64,000 nucleotides of DNA, taken from assembly GCA_027943335.1 (NCBI GenBank), contig BSBK01002093.1, forward strand, positions 1,352,608-1,416,607, written 5' to 3'. This document shows, piece after piece, positions 36,902-48,394 of the stretch. Position 1 is the stretch's first letter. Each line of letters begins with the position of its first letter. Below the pieces are notes generated by a model that ran no database searches, was not told the DNA's origin, and was given only the letters and a program-made list of their open reading frames with translations. Origin of the DNA: Chamaecyparis obtusa (Eukaryota; Streptophyta; Pinopsida; Cupressales; Cupressaceae). The translations under genes and the position numbers were made by a program.

Positions 36902-37070
36902 CACTAATACATTTGGGGTCACATTGCGACGGCCATTTGCGACGGCAGGCAAATGTCATGTGGTTTTGCTCTTTTTTTTTCAAATATAGCCCGACACCGT
37001 CGCAATTTGCGACGACAATACATTTGTAACTGTCGCAATTGCGACGTTGTCGGGATATAAGCGCAAAATT
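36902..37070. repeat. Left terminal inverted repeat and subterminal motifs of the CACTA
   Basis: The end CACTAATACATTTGGGGTCA is followed by about six TTGCGACGG-like motifs, often paired as CGTCGCAATTGCGACG. Such motifs are the usual binding places of CACTA accessory transposase (TNPA-type). Confidence 0.88.
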
Positions 37071-37935
37071 TAAAAGGAACGTTGTCATGTGTGTTTTGAA
37101 TAGCGCCGTAACCCTCCGCGAAATCACATCACGATATAATGGCAAACAAAATAAGAACGTTGTCATTTGTGTTTTCAACAGCGCCGTAACCCTCCGCGAA
37201 ATCACATCGGGATATAAGGGCAAAAAAAACAAGAACGTTGTCATTTGTGTTTTCAACAGCGCCGAGAGAGATTCCCTCCGCGAAATCACAGCTACAATTT
37301 CTGAGTACGTTGGGTTTATTTTTCTTTTGTCATTATTATGTAATCTGGTATTCAGCTGTTAGAGAGCTAAAATACCCAGAAATGAGGACATATCTATGTT
37401 GAATTTATTGTTAGCGGCTTTGGTTATTTAGAAGTTTAATTTTATTTGTTCATCTTTCAAGCACAAACATTTTGTGGACCGTAACGTCTTCATTGTTTCG
37501 GGTATGCAGTGAAACAGCCCTAACTTGCAATTGCGATGTTGTTGGGATATAAGGGCAAAAAAAAAGAGGAACGTTGTCATTTGTGTTTTCAACAGCACCG
37601 TAACCCTCCGCGAAATCACATCGGGATATAAGGGCAAAAAAAACAAGAACGTTGTCATTTGTGTTTTCAACAGCGCCGAGAGAGATTCCCTCCGCGAAAT
37701 CACAGCTACAATTTCTGAGTACGTTGGGTTTATTTTTCTTTTGTCATTATTATGTAATCTGGTATTCAGCTGTTAGAGAGCTAAAATACCTAGAAATGAG
37801 GACATATCTGTGTTGAATTTATTGTTAGCGGCTTTGGTTATTTAGAAGTTTAATTTTATTTGTTCATCTTTCAAGCACAAACGTTTTGTGGACTGTAATG
37901 TCTTCATTGTTTCGGGTATGCAATGAAACAGCCCT
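37071..37935 (+). repeat. 'S' segments: 78-bp tandem motif and duplicated 0.4-kb block
   Basis: A motif with AACGTTGTCATTTGTGTTTT, CAACAGCGCCG and CCTCCGCGAAATCAC repeats at about 37079, 37155 and 37238, and again at about 37570 and 37648. A longer block running to TTGTTCATCTTTCAAGCAC is duplicated in tandem (about 37240-37525 and 37655-37935). Further copies occur at 43210-43590 (+) and 49675-50090, 51135-51445 and 52565-52880 (-). Open frames of 80-140 codons here are by-products of the repeat. Confidence 0.85.
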
Positions 37936-37959
37936 AACTTGCGACTACCTTCACGGTAC

Positions 37960-38199
37960 TTGTGTACATTATCATGTTGTCTTTACAGTGACTGTCCTCA
38001 TTCAAGTGGCAATTACACAAGGGACAGTCACTGTGAGATGTCCTCATTTGTGACAAGGACAGTCACACTTAGGACATCTCATAGTGATATTCCCTTGTGT
38101 AATTTCCACTTGAATGTATTGCTATTGAACCACATTAATGCTTTTCTTCTTCAACAAATGAGGACAGTCACTGTAAAGACAACATGATAATGTACACAA
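37960..38199. repeat. Foldback module, nested inverted repeats
   Basis: The outer arms GTGTACATTATCATGTTGTC and its complement enclose inner arms CAAGGGACAGTCACTGTGAG and a near complement. The whole 240 bp could fold into one long hairpin. Pieces and variants of this module make up most of the transposon interior. Confidence 0.9.
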
Positions 38200-39684
38200 T
38201 TACCAAAAAATGATCTTGTTAATTGATGTAACACTTTGTCTTGCTCACTCCCTATCCTTCACTAGGGTCTCTTTAGGCCAATGTTTTGACTTGATAGGGT
38301 ACTTAACTATCCCTACACTCTTTAGGTATCTCTACCCAAGATCCCACTCCTTCAACTAGTGCACACCAACAAGAAATACAACGAACTCTGCTCAATACCA
38401 ATCTAGCTACTAGGACACTCCTAGTCTTGTCTTCACAAATTGAAACACAGTCAACTAGAACTTTACTCCATGGAGAGGCTGGCCACTAGGACCTCTATTG
38501 GTTTCAATATTACTCCTTCACCTATACTTTTCATCAGTACTTCAATCCGGTTCATCAAACCATGCATGCCAATTGCACCCAAAAATAGGCTGCTAGCAAT
38601 TAGGCCTTTGTCAAGCCTTTTTGTTTATATTAAGCCACCTAAAGGGCTTAGGATTCAGATGCCCTTTATTGAGAACTCCAAGATATCTAAGGTCTTCTCC
38701 TCCTAGATTTTTTGTACACCAACTGCTACAGCCATGCCTGAAAACAAGTATTTTGACACAACTTGGACAGTCTGACTAAGAGTTTGTTTTCTTAGCAGCC
38801 AAAGAAACTCACCCAATCTTCTAATTTGACTTGGGGCTTCTTTAGATGTGTGTCTACCTCTCCATGAGATTTTAGTTGAAGCAACCAATGCATTCAACTT
38901 GTTGTAATCTTCTTGTAATGATTTGTCATCCCTAACTGTGCTCAACTGACTCACCTAGGACATCATTGCAAACATAGAAAATGAGCTTCCCAGGGCCCCT
39001 CCTTCCAAACATATAGTACATGGAGTCTCCTCACCCATTCCAAGAGCCCGTACAAAATTGACAATGGAATGATGAGCTAAGACTCCATTTGTTCAACCTG
39101 CCTAGTTCAAACCAATGATAGGGTACTTAACAAAAGAATTAACAAACTAGTTGGAATGCTTCAAAACTCAAAAAAAACACAACACAGAATAAAAAAACAA
39201 CTTGTACTAACTTTTCCAATAGACACTGCGAGCTATCTAATCCATTAATCAACTGAAAACAAAGAAACAAAAAAACTCAAGAATTCACTAAAACCGTGTT
39301 ACTCTACAAATCTTCTTAATTCCAAATGTTTTTCCCCCCAACCTTTTGCACAGATCGATGGAGGCCTCTTATAGTTGATCTGATGCCTAATTCAATGGTT
39401 TCATATAGTTACATAACCATCTTACTCGAAAATGCTCCCTTGCACAAATGTTGTCAATGTTGTGAATGACAACATTGACAACTTGTTACAACCTTTGGGA
39501 TTTTGGTTCAAAACTTATTGTTCAAACACCATAAGACCCTAACCATGACTTAGTTAGGCTATTTAGACCTCACATAGGCCACTTCTACACTTCTTTGCCC
39601 AATTTGACCCCTAAATGCTTCATTCCCACTTTTGCCACAATATTGGTAACTTGGGTACAAATTGGCACTTGCCTTCACAAAGGT
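38200..39684 (-). other. Unique stretch with a decayed unidentified coding region (about 38440-39080)
   Basis: On the minus strand one frame reads VRALGMGEETPCTICLEGGA, then SQLSTVRDDKSLQEDYNKLN, KISWRGRHTSKEAPSQIRRL and GLMNRIEVLMKSIGEGVILK. Stops within it are mostly TAG, with some TGA/TAA. The texture is that of a real but decayed protein of over 200 residues. I do not recognise a domain. It may be a captured fragment, a second transposon gene or part of another inserted element. The rest (39085-39684) shows nothing. Confidence 0.35.
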
Positions 39685-40626
39685 CACACATGAGGACATC
39701 TCACAGTGATCGATTGTCCCTTGTGTAATTGCCACTTGAATGTATTGCTATTGAACCACATTAATGCTTTTCTTCTTCAACAAATGAGGACAGTCACTCT
39801 AAAGACAACATGATAATGTACACTCACTGTAAGGACAGTCACAAATGAGGACATCTCACAGTGACTGTCCCTTGTGTAATTGCCGCTTGAATGTATTGCT
39901 ATTGAACCACATTAATGCTTTTCTTCTTCAACAAATGAGGACAGTCACTCTAAAGACAACATGATAATGTACACTCACTGTAAGGATAGTCACAAATGAG
40001 GACATCTCACAGTGACTGTCCCTTGTGTAATTGCTGCTTGAATTACACAAGGGACAGTCATTGTGAGATGTCCTCATTTGTGACAAGGACAGTCACACAT
40101 GAGGACATCTCACAGTGATTGTCCCTTGTGTAATTGCCACTTGAATGTATTGCTATTGAACCACATTAATGCTTTTCTTCTTCAACAAATGAGGACAGTC
40201 ACTCTAAAGACAACAATGTACACTCACTGTAAGGACAGTCACAAATGAGGACATCTCACAATGACTGTCCCTTGTGTAATTTCCGCTTGAATTACATAAG
40301 GGACAGTCATTGTGAGATGTCCTCATTTGTGACAAGGATAGTCACACATGAGGACATCTCACAGTGATTGTCCCTTGTGTAATTGTCACTTGAATGTATT
40401 GCTATTGAACCACATTAATGCTTTTCTTCTTCAACAAATGAGGACAGTCACTCTAAAGACAACATGATAATGTACACTCACTGTAAGGACAGTCACAAAT
40501 GAGGACATGTCACAGTGACTGTCCCTTGTGTAATTGCCGCTTGAATTACACAAGGGACAGTCATTGTGAGATGTCCTCATTTGTGACAAGGACAGTCACA
40601 CATGAGGACATCTCACCGTGATTGTC
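39685..40626. repeat. Foldback/tandem array, units of about 151 and 250 bp
   Basis: TGTACACTCACTGTAAGGAC recurs at about 39818, 39969, 40217 and 40471. Units contain GACATCTCACAGTGACTGTC, GTGTAATTGCCACTTGAATG and CTTTTCTTCTTCAACAAATG. Longer units add an inverted piece, giving palindromes around the CAGTGACTGTCCC motif. Confidence 0.9.
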
Positions 40627-42650
40627 TGTAATGTCCCCTTTTTGGCTAACTTGGAAAACAGGAACAATTACTCCACTTCTCAGACTTACTCTATCAGATA
40701 CTTACAATTAAACTAAGTAATGGAGGTTACTTAAGATATCAACCGCTATTTCAGATTCAATCACAATATGTGTGCAAGATGATATTGATACCAATATGTT
40801 TAATAGCACTGTCGGATATAATGATATGAAATATGCTATGAATATGATGTTTCCTATCACTTATAGTGATAGTACAATGATGGTATGTCTGATATAAACA
40901 ATATCGATATACAATCAATAAGTATTGCTTACAGCAATGTATTTGCTGTGTCTGATATGATGATGTAATTATGCAAATGTGTAATATCGCTATGAGTGAT
41001 ATGTTGCTATTTCAGATTCTGAATTATATGCTTGCAACTTCAAATATTGATGTTGTTTCTAACTATCCTTTCTATCTGTGCAATCATGGTGTTGTCTCTG
41101 ATCTGCAATGATAAACTTGAAACCAAACTGCCAAAGGCAGATGCTCTATTGAGTATATCCAAATATGGATAAGTAAATAAAGTTCTAATGATGCCTTGAG
41201 TGACTGACGAGAATGCATTCTTATATTGTCTTTAACAAATGAAGAGATGCTATGAATGAGACGTGTCTTGTTTCTTCCTCCATGTCCCTTTGTTAAGCAC
41301 ACCTTTCCATAATCCGACAGTTCACATAATATTATTTCATTATTTTCTGATCATAGATAACTCCCAGATTGACTCAATATCAAATCTTTTTATGAAGGTA
41401 ATCTTCCCTAATTGGTAGTGCAACCAGTAGTTAACATCCATTGTGTTTGTATTAGTTTGGTCTAACTATCATTAGTATTTAGTCAATCGATATTAACTCT
41501 TGCCTTATCCCATATTGTTATGATGATATCCAATCTTTCTACTCTGATATAAGTCGATATCATTTTCTGATAATTGTCCATTTATTGGTTGATTGCTGGT
41601 AATGGAGTTTGATCTTCAAATTGACTTCCATTCCTGTTAATACTTAAGGATACATTGTACTTATTATCCATGACTGATGCCTCATTCATCAATAGCTTGT
41701 GATATAATCACTGATGCTTTTGTGTTTCTACAAGATGTGGTTTATCTCAGACAATCGATAATCTTTCAATCCTTTAGTCGATATCCTCCTATGTGGTGTC
41801 TATTGATATAGATAGTAGAATTCAATCTAGTTTATGTTATTGTCATGATAACATAGGAAGTGATGGTGCATATTTGATAGCGGGTCTTCATGTTTGATAT
41901 TGCTTTATCGGATATGTCATTGTCTAAACTTGTGCAATTAATGATTATTTATAATATATGAATGGTTATCCTTCTTGCTTATCAATACATCTTCTGAAAC
42001 CCATAGCGACCTATCCCTTATTCATATCATGTTGATCTTGACTTCATAGTATTTGGTTCATTAATCATCCTCTCATGGTATCGATGTGTAATGACTAGTG
42101 ATTGTTGTATCACTTCTTCGTTCCTCATCGTGATAGATAATGCAGATGTTTAATGTAGATGTATATCGATTACAGATATTCGATATTGCTTTAAACGTTA
42201 TTATTATTATTATTATTATTAATGTTATTGTTATTATTAAATATTATAATTAATGATGTTAGTAATATTAATAATATTATAATAAATATTATTATAGTGA
42301 TAACATATTGTTTTATATTGAGAGGTTTATTAATATTATTTATATATTAAAATTATTATATCAATAATTGATTTAATATTATTACTTAATATATTATTAT
42401 AATATAATATATATAATTTATTAATAATTATTTATTATTAATTTATATTATAATTATAATCATAATTATATTATTTATTAATATTTTAATATTATTTAAT
42501 TAACATATTACTTATTATGCTAACTATATATTATTATTATCTTTTGATAATAATTATATATTATTGTTATATACCGTTAATAATAGATTATTATATATCA
42601 TCTAATCATTTTATTATTATACTAAGTTCAATATGTCACGGCTCATGACA
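40627..42650. repeat. Solo LTR-like insertion, 2.0 kb (TSD TTGTC)
   Basis: It begins TGTAATGTCCCC, ends CTCATGACA and is flanked by a perfect 5-bp duplication TTGTC (40622-40626 and 42651-42655), interrupting the foldback array. No coding sequence or second LTR is seen, so a solo LTR is the best reading. The first part is rich in GATAT; 42190-42620 is an A/T-only-like tract of TTA and TAT runs. Confidence 0.82.
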
Positions 42651-43209
42651 TTGTCCCTTGTGTAATTGCCACTTGAATGTATTGCTATTGAACCACATTA
42701 ATGCTTTTCTTCTTCAACAAATGAGGACAGTCACTCTAAAGACAACATGATAATGTACACTCATTGTAAGGACAGTCACAAATGAGGACATCTCACAGTG
42801 ACTGTCCCTTGTGTAATTGCCACTTGAATTACACAAGGGACAGTCATTGTGAGATGTCCTCATTTGTGACAAGGACAGTCACACATGAGGACATCTCACA
42901 GTGATTGTCCCTTGTGTAATTGCCACTTGAATGTATTGCTATTCAACCACATTAATGCTTTTCTTCTTCAACAAATGAGGACAGTCACTCTAAAGACACC
43001 ATGATAATGTACACTCACTGTAAGGACAGTCACAAATGAGGACATCTCATAGTGACTGTCCCTTGTGTAATTGCCACTTGAATGTATTGCTATTCAGCCA
43101 CATTAATGCTTTTCTTCTTCAACAAATGAGGATAGTCACTCTAAGGACAACATGATAATGTACACTCACTGTAAGTGTACATTATCATGTTGTATTACAA
43201 ATGGACCTT
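42651..43209. repeat. Foldback array, continuation
   Basis: Same units as 39685-40626, resuming directly after the solo LTR, with a palindrome near 42795-42920 and another around 43160-43195 (GTGTACATTATCATG and its complement). Confidence 0.88.
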
Positions 43210-44060
43210 ATGTTGGTCGGGATATAAGTGCAAAAAAAAAAAGGAACGTTGTCATTTGTGTTTTCAACAGCGCCGAGAGAGATTCCCTCCGCGAAATCAA
43301 GCGGGTTATCATTTGTGTTTTGAACAAAGCGGGTTGTCATTTATGTTTTGAACAGCACCGAGAGAGATTCCCTCCGCGAAATCAAGCGGGTTGTCATTTG
43401 TGTTTTCAACAGCGCCGAGAGAGATTCCCTCCGCAAAATCACAGCTACAATTTCTGAGTACGTTGGGTTTATTTTTCTTTTGTCATTATTATTTAATCTG
43501 GTATTCAGCTGTTAGAGAGCTAAAATACCCAGAAATGAGGACATATCTGTGTTGAATTTATTGTTAGCGGCTTTGGTTATTTAGAATGCTTCCCCACAAT
43601 ACTTAATTACACAAGGGACAGTCACTGTGAGATGTCCTCATTTGTGACAAGGACAGTCACACATGAGGACATCTCACAGTGACTGTCCCTTGTGTAATTG
43701 CCACTTGAATGTATTGCTATTCAACCACATTTATGGGCCCGTTTGGACCACGACACACAGTAGCATCTACAGAGAAGAATATCCCAGGTGTAACAAGTTG
43801 TAAGAATATACCAACAGTTCTAAGAAGTTCCCTAGCACGTAGTAGCATCTACAGAGAAGAATATACAACATGAGGGCAGCCACTGTAAAGACAACATGAT
43901 AATGTACACTCATTGTATGTGTACATTATCATGTTGTCTTTACAGTGACTGACCTCATTCAAGTGGCAATTACACAAGGGACAGTCACTGTGAGATGTCC
44001 TCATTTGTGACAAGGACAGTCACACATGAGGATATCTCACAGTGACTGTCCCTTGTGTAA
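43152..44060 (+). repeat. Left arm of a large inverted repeat
   Basis: This segment reappears in opposite orientation at about 49210-50131 with very few differences; for example a 101-codon open frame is the same in both arms. It contains an S segment, a GGGACAGTCACTGTGAG palindrome and the block GTAGCATCTACAGAGAAGAA / TGTAACAAGTTGTAAGAATA. The spacer (about 44060-49210) includes the transposase fragment. Confidence 0.85.
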
Positions 44061-44215
44061 GCCACTTGAATGTATTGCTATTCAACCACATTTATGGGCC
44101 CGTTTGGACCATGGCACACAGTAGCATCTACAGAGAAGAATATCCCAGGTGTAACAAGTTGTAAGAATATACCAACAGTTCTAAGAAGTTCCCTAGCACA
44201 TAGTAGCATCTTCTA

Positions 44216-44653
44216 ATTGTCTATACCACTTCACAAGGTATTGTTTGCACACATTGTTTTTGGTTCTTTTGATGACCCTTGTTTTGAAATTGCTATTAGG
44301 CCTTGTAGCTTATATGTTTTGACTGCTGGAGAGCTTCTAAAGCTAAGCAAGAAGACCATTGCATGAGTTATAGCCGCGCGCTCAGGTTTGAAAATTGTAT
44401 ATTTTTTAATCTAATGTATATTTTAATCCTTTTGCCATGTCATGTAATATGTCTTGCCTTGTAGCTTATATGTTTTGAAATTGCTGTTAGGCCTTGTAGC
44501 TTATATGTTTTGATTGCTAGAGAGCTTCTAGAGCTAAGCAAGAAGGCCTTGTAGCTTATATGTTTTGTGTACTTTTGACAATTTTGCTTAGTCACTGAAA
44601 GTTGTAGACCGAAGTTTTCATAGCCCAATTTTTGCTTCTTGCGAAGAACGATC
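44216..44653 (+). promoter_or_regulatory. Upstream region of the transposase fragment, with a short repeat
   Basis: CTTGTAGCTTATATGTTTTG occurs four times (about 44303, 44457, 44492 and 44547), two of them with a flanking GAGAGCTTCTARAGCTAAGC. It precedes the TNP2 start codon. Promoter function is inference. Confidence 0.5.
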
Positions 44654-45256
44654 ATGTCAGATAATATAAGTGAAGAACAAAATAGGGAGACAATCGCTAG
44701 GTTGTGGTCTAACTTGAAAAGAAAAGGTGATGGAAAATGTTATTGTCCCTGCAAAATTTGTAAGGGCTTAAACCGTAGAAGATTGCTAATCAAAACAGTT
44801 AAGAGACATTGTAGGGAGAATGGTCACATTGAAGGGGGGCATGACTATCATCCACTGGTAAGTTGTTCATTATATCATTTTAACAATTTATATACATATG
44901 AAATCACTTGATGATGAGTTGAAGATCATGGTTTATTTATGTTAATCAATTTTATATAGGTTGATCTCCCCAGGGAAGTACATGATATGGAGGAACATGG
45001 GGGTGCGAATATCCAAGGTGAAGATAATGATCCCATGGAAGATGACGATCATGCGCCAGAAAACACAATTGAAGATGATGGTATAAATACATTGATCCAT
45101 GACACATTTAGTCCAAGCGGATCTGATCATGATGATGATGATAGCCTTGATGTACCTCTACTTGAGAAGGCATACGAGCCCCTATACAAAGACTCCCAAA
45201 CAACTCTTCTCTCTGCTGTATTGTTGTTGTTGAACTTGAAGGTTATGAATGGTTTA
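44654..45256 (+). pseudogene. TNP2-type CACTA transposase, N-terminal fragment in two exons
   Basis: Exon 1 (44654-44857) starts MSDNISEEQNRE and has CYCPCKICKG, RRRLLIKTVKRHCRENGHI and GGHDYHPL, the N-terminal zinc-binding (transposase-associated) domain of plant CACTA proteins. A GT-AG intron (44858-44959) joins in phase to exon 2, VDLPREVHDMEEHGG, then an acidic linker (EDDDHAPENTIEDDG) and YEPLYKDSQTTLLSAVLLLL, NLKVMNGL. The reading then runs into an S-type repeat at about 45257, so the catalytic transposase core is absent. It lies roughly in the middle of the element and reads plus. Confidence 0.85.
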
Positions 45257-46203
45257 TGTGATTTCGCGGAGGGTTACGGCGCTGTTGAAAACACAAATGA
45301 AAACACAAATCCCTTGTGTAATTGCCACTTGAAGGAGGACAGTCACTGTAAAGACAACATGATAATGTACACTTACAGCCCGTGTACATTATCATTGTGT
45401 CTTTAGAGTGACTATCCTCATTTGTTGAAGAAGAAAAGCATTAATGTGGCTGAATAGCAATACATTCAAGTGGCAATCACACAAGGGACAGTCACTGTGA
45501 GATGTCCTCATTTGTGACTGTCCTTACAGTGAGTGTACATTATCATGTTGTCTTTAGAGTGACTGTCCTCATTTGTTGAAGAAGAAAAGCATTAATGTGG
45601 TTCAATAGCAATACATTCAAGTGGCAATTACACAAGGGACAATCGATCACTGTGAGATGTCCTCATGTGTGACTATCCTTGTAAAGACAACATGATAATG
45701 TACACATACAATGAGTGTACATTATCATGTTGTCTTTACAGTGGCTGCCCTCATGTTGTATATTCTTCTCTGTAGATGCTACTATGTGCTAGGGAACTTC
45801 TTAGAACTGTTGGTATATTCTTACAACTTGTTACACCTGGGATATTCTTCTCTGTAGATGCTATTGTGTGCCGTGGTCCAAACAGGCCCATAAATGTGGT
45901 TGAATAGCAATACATTCAAGTGGCAATTACACAAGGGACAGTCACTGTGAGATGTCCTCATGTGTGACTGTCCTTGTCACAAATGAGGACATCTCACAGT
46001 GACTGTCCCTTGTGTAATTGCCACTTGAAGGAAAAAAGCATTAATGTGGTTCAATAGCAATGTATTCAAGCGGCAATTACACAAGGGATAATCACTCTGA
46101 GATTTCCTCATTTGTGACTATCCTTACAGTGAGTGTACATTATCATGTTGTCTTTACAGTGACTGTCCTCATTTGTTGAAGGAAAAAAGCATTAATGTGG
46201 TTC
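45257..46203 (-). repeat. Foldback array, opposite orientation
   Basis: From here to about 53215 the units run mostly on the minus strand. This stretch starts with a 50-bp S piece (GATTTCGCGGAGGG) fused to the transposase reading. It contains four palindromic units and one copy of the GTAGATGCTACTATGTGCTA block (about 45760-45890). Confidence 0.85.
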
Positions 46204-46208
46204 AATAG

Positions 46209-47172
46209 TGATGCAGAGTAGTCAGGGCTTTTAGAATATACAAATATACATCCTTAACTCTCATTCCACCAAGGAAGAAGGAATTCCAATGGTTGAAACG
46301 TGAGTTAAGGTCTTTACATCAGTCAAACCCTGAAAATGAGGGTTTGTAAACAATCCACAGAAAATTTGAAATAACTTAGATATAAAACAAAGAGAATCAA
46401 TCAAACCAACTTCCAAAGCATCAGATGTCACTATTACAACTTCCAGGCAAATTTTATCATCCAACCACCATCCGTACAGCCGTACAGAGTTCATTTTTCA
46501 CCAGAAATGCACTAAAAAAGGGTTATTTTTATTTTTTATGAAAGCAAAATGATTACAATACTGGTTCTCTGTCTGTCTTCGACCATTTGAAGCCTAAAAT
46601 AGGCTCTCCAAACGTTGGTTCAACCATCTAGGTGGTTAGAACAGTTTATCCAACAAATGTCAACTTTGTTAAGCAACTTTTAAAGTTGCATTACAACTTT
46701 GCAAACAACTTTGCCGAGAAGGTTAAAAATGTGTTGTGAAACTTTAGGAACCTTATTAAAGTTATTTTGGACCTTCAAACTTCTTAACAACATCTAAAAG
46801 ACACCTAATAAACACTTACTATGCTCATTTCATCCAAGGACTCAAAAGATGCCCAAGGTTTATAAGTCACCAAGGGGTCTTGTGTCCAACAAGTGGATGT
46901 TTATAAGGAGATAAGATCAATCCTTAATATTTATTACAAACCAAGAAAACATCTAAAACTCCTATTCTAATTTATTGTCATTCAAAAAGACTCTGATTTG
47001 TCATTCAAAAAGACTCTGATTTGTCAATCAAAAGGACCTTTCACCAGTCAATCCTTCAAAGCTCCAAGGTGAAAATCTTATGTTCCAATTGATAGGATTT
47101 GACTCCTTGGCTTCATGGCAACTTCCTTCAATCATGGTGTCTTTGGCTTGCATTAGGGATGCCCCTGCATCA
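46209..47172 (-). repeat. Solo LTR-like insertion, 964 bp (TSD AATAG)
   Basis: On the minus strand it begins TGATGCAGGGGC and ends CTCTGCATCA, flanked by a perfect duplication AATAG (46204-46208 and 47173-47177). The 12-base start equals that of the gag-protease element at 1739, but the rest is different. No internal region is seen. Confidence 0.8.
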
Positions 47173-47177
47173 AATAG

Positions 47178-48394
47178 CAATGGATTCAAGTGGCAATTAC
47201 ACAAGGGAGAGTACATGCCCATTAAAGTTGGTGTTTTGTTATCCAGCATGACAATGGAGACAACATACTCTGTGTCAATTTTACTGATCAAATTTCCCTC
47301 CACCAGGCAAAGCAACAATCTGGGTATGATAAGGTGAAATTTTGTAGTCCTTTTGGGTATGATAACAGTTCCAGTTTCCAATAAGATGGTTCATTTTTAT
47401 AATCTAGCTTCAATTTCTCTTGTGAAAATCTTTTTTTCATTTTATGGGTGGTAAAATATAATTATTATGCTAGAGGTGTGTACTTATGGATGATAATGAA
47501 ACAAAATGATAAGATTTAAGACTCTTGTTTTTTTTTTAAATAGCAATTTAAGTTTCCTTCTATTATAAATTACTGTTTTTCTATTTTTTAATGTATCTTT
47601 CCAAATCTTTTATATCAATTTTATTTATGAAATATAAATATATTAATAATGTTTTAGTGTTTTTAGGATTAGTTTATATCAATTCTATGTATCATCATTC
47701 GTCATTCAATTGTCAGTATTATTAATTTAGACTGTGCAATTGTAGAACTACTCGAATATGGGTTGGATGGATACTCAAGCAGGGGAACCCTCCTCAAATA
47801 TCTCAAGCAGTGAACTTGGAAAAATGTGTCCTGAAGGAACCCTTTCCATCAGAGAGATAAAAGTACAAACAAGTAAAAGAAGCAGGCTCTGCAAATATGT
47901 TTTTGAGAAGAAAAATGATAGATTATTCGAGTATGGTTCATGAGGTATATCTAAAAAGACATTTTTTTTCTTATTATAATAAAAGAGGAAGTTGTGAATG
48001 TCAAAGTTGAGTGAAACAAAAATTATTTTCATCAAATTTTATTAGGCTTGCTTTTGGGAATAGTTTCTTACAATATTGCTATTAAGATTTTTATTGTGTA
48101 GTTTTTAGATTAGGTTTATAAAATTATATTTCATGAGTAGTGATTCATATTAATCAATTAACGATACTTTTGGAAGGTATTTTCAATGTGTCAAATTTTG
48201 ATATTTTTACAAGAATTAGATTGTGTAATTTTTTTAATTAAAGTCATTGACTCATATTTCATAAATAATAGTTCTCATGAATCCATCTCTTATAAGATTG
48301 AATAGTCTATTTAGGAAGTATTTCTGATAGTATGTCAAATTATGATATTACTATTACCATTAGATTGCATGGCTTTGAAGTCAACCTCGTTGAC
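47178..48394. other. Unique stretch inside the CACTA, no gene identified
   Basis: After about 45 bp of foldback unit the sequence is unique and mainly AT-rich. A small plus frame at 47758-47943 (GWMDTQAGEPSSN ... RLCKYVFEKKNDRLFEYGS) has a protein-like texture and could be a captured exon; I do not recognise it. A shorter one lies at 47214-47337. Confidence 0.35.

Noticed and set aside
36882..37776. Open frames on both strands at the CACTA left end as transposase genes
   Set aside because: They run through tandem subterminal repeats and change with repeat number.
42190..42620. A/T-only tract as replication origin or matrix attachment region
   Set aside because: Base composition alone cannot support this; it is a simple-sequence part of the solo LTR.
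39685..43209. CRISPR-like array of repeats and spacers
   Set aside because: Units are 150-250 bp, imperfect and palindromic, with repeated 'spacers', in plant DNA; they are foldback repeats.
43152..43457. A 101-codon open frame that is the same at 49826-50131 on the other strand
   Set aside because: The identity comes from the inverted repeat; the frame runs through tandem S motifs and has no domain.
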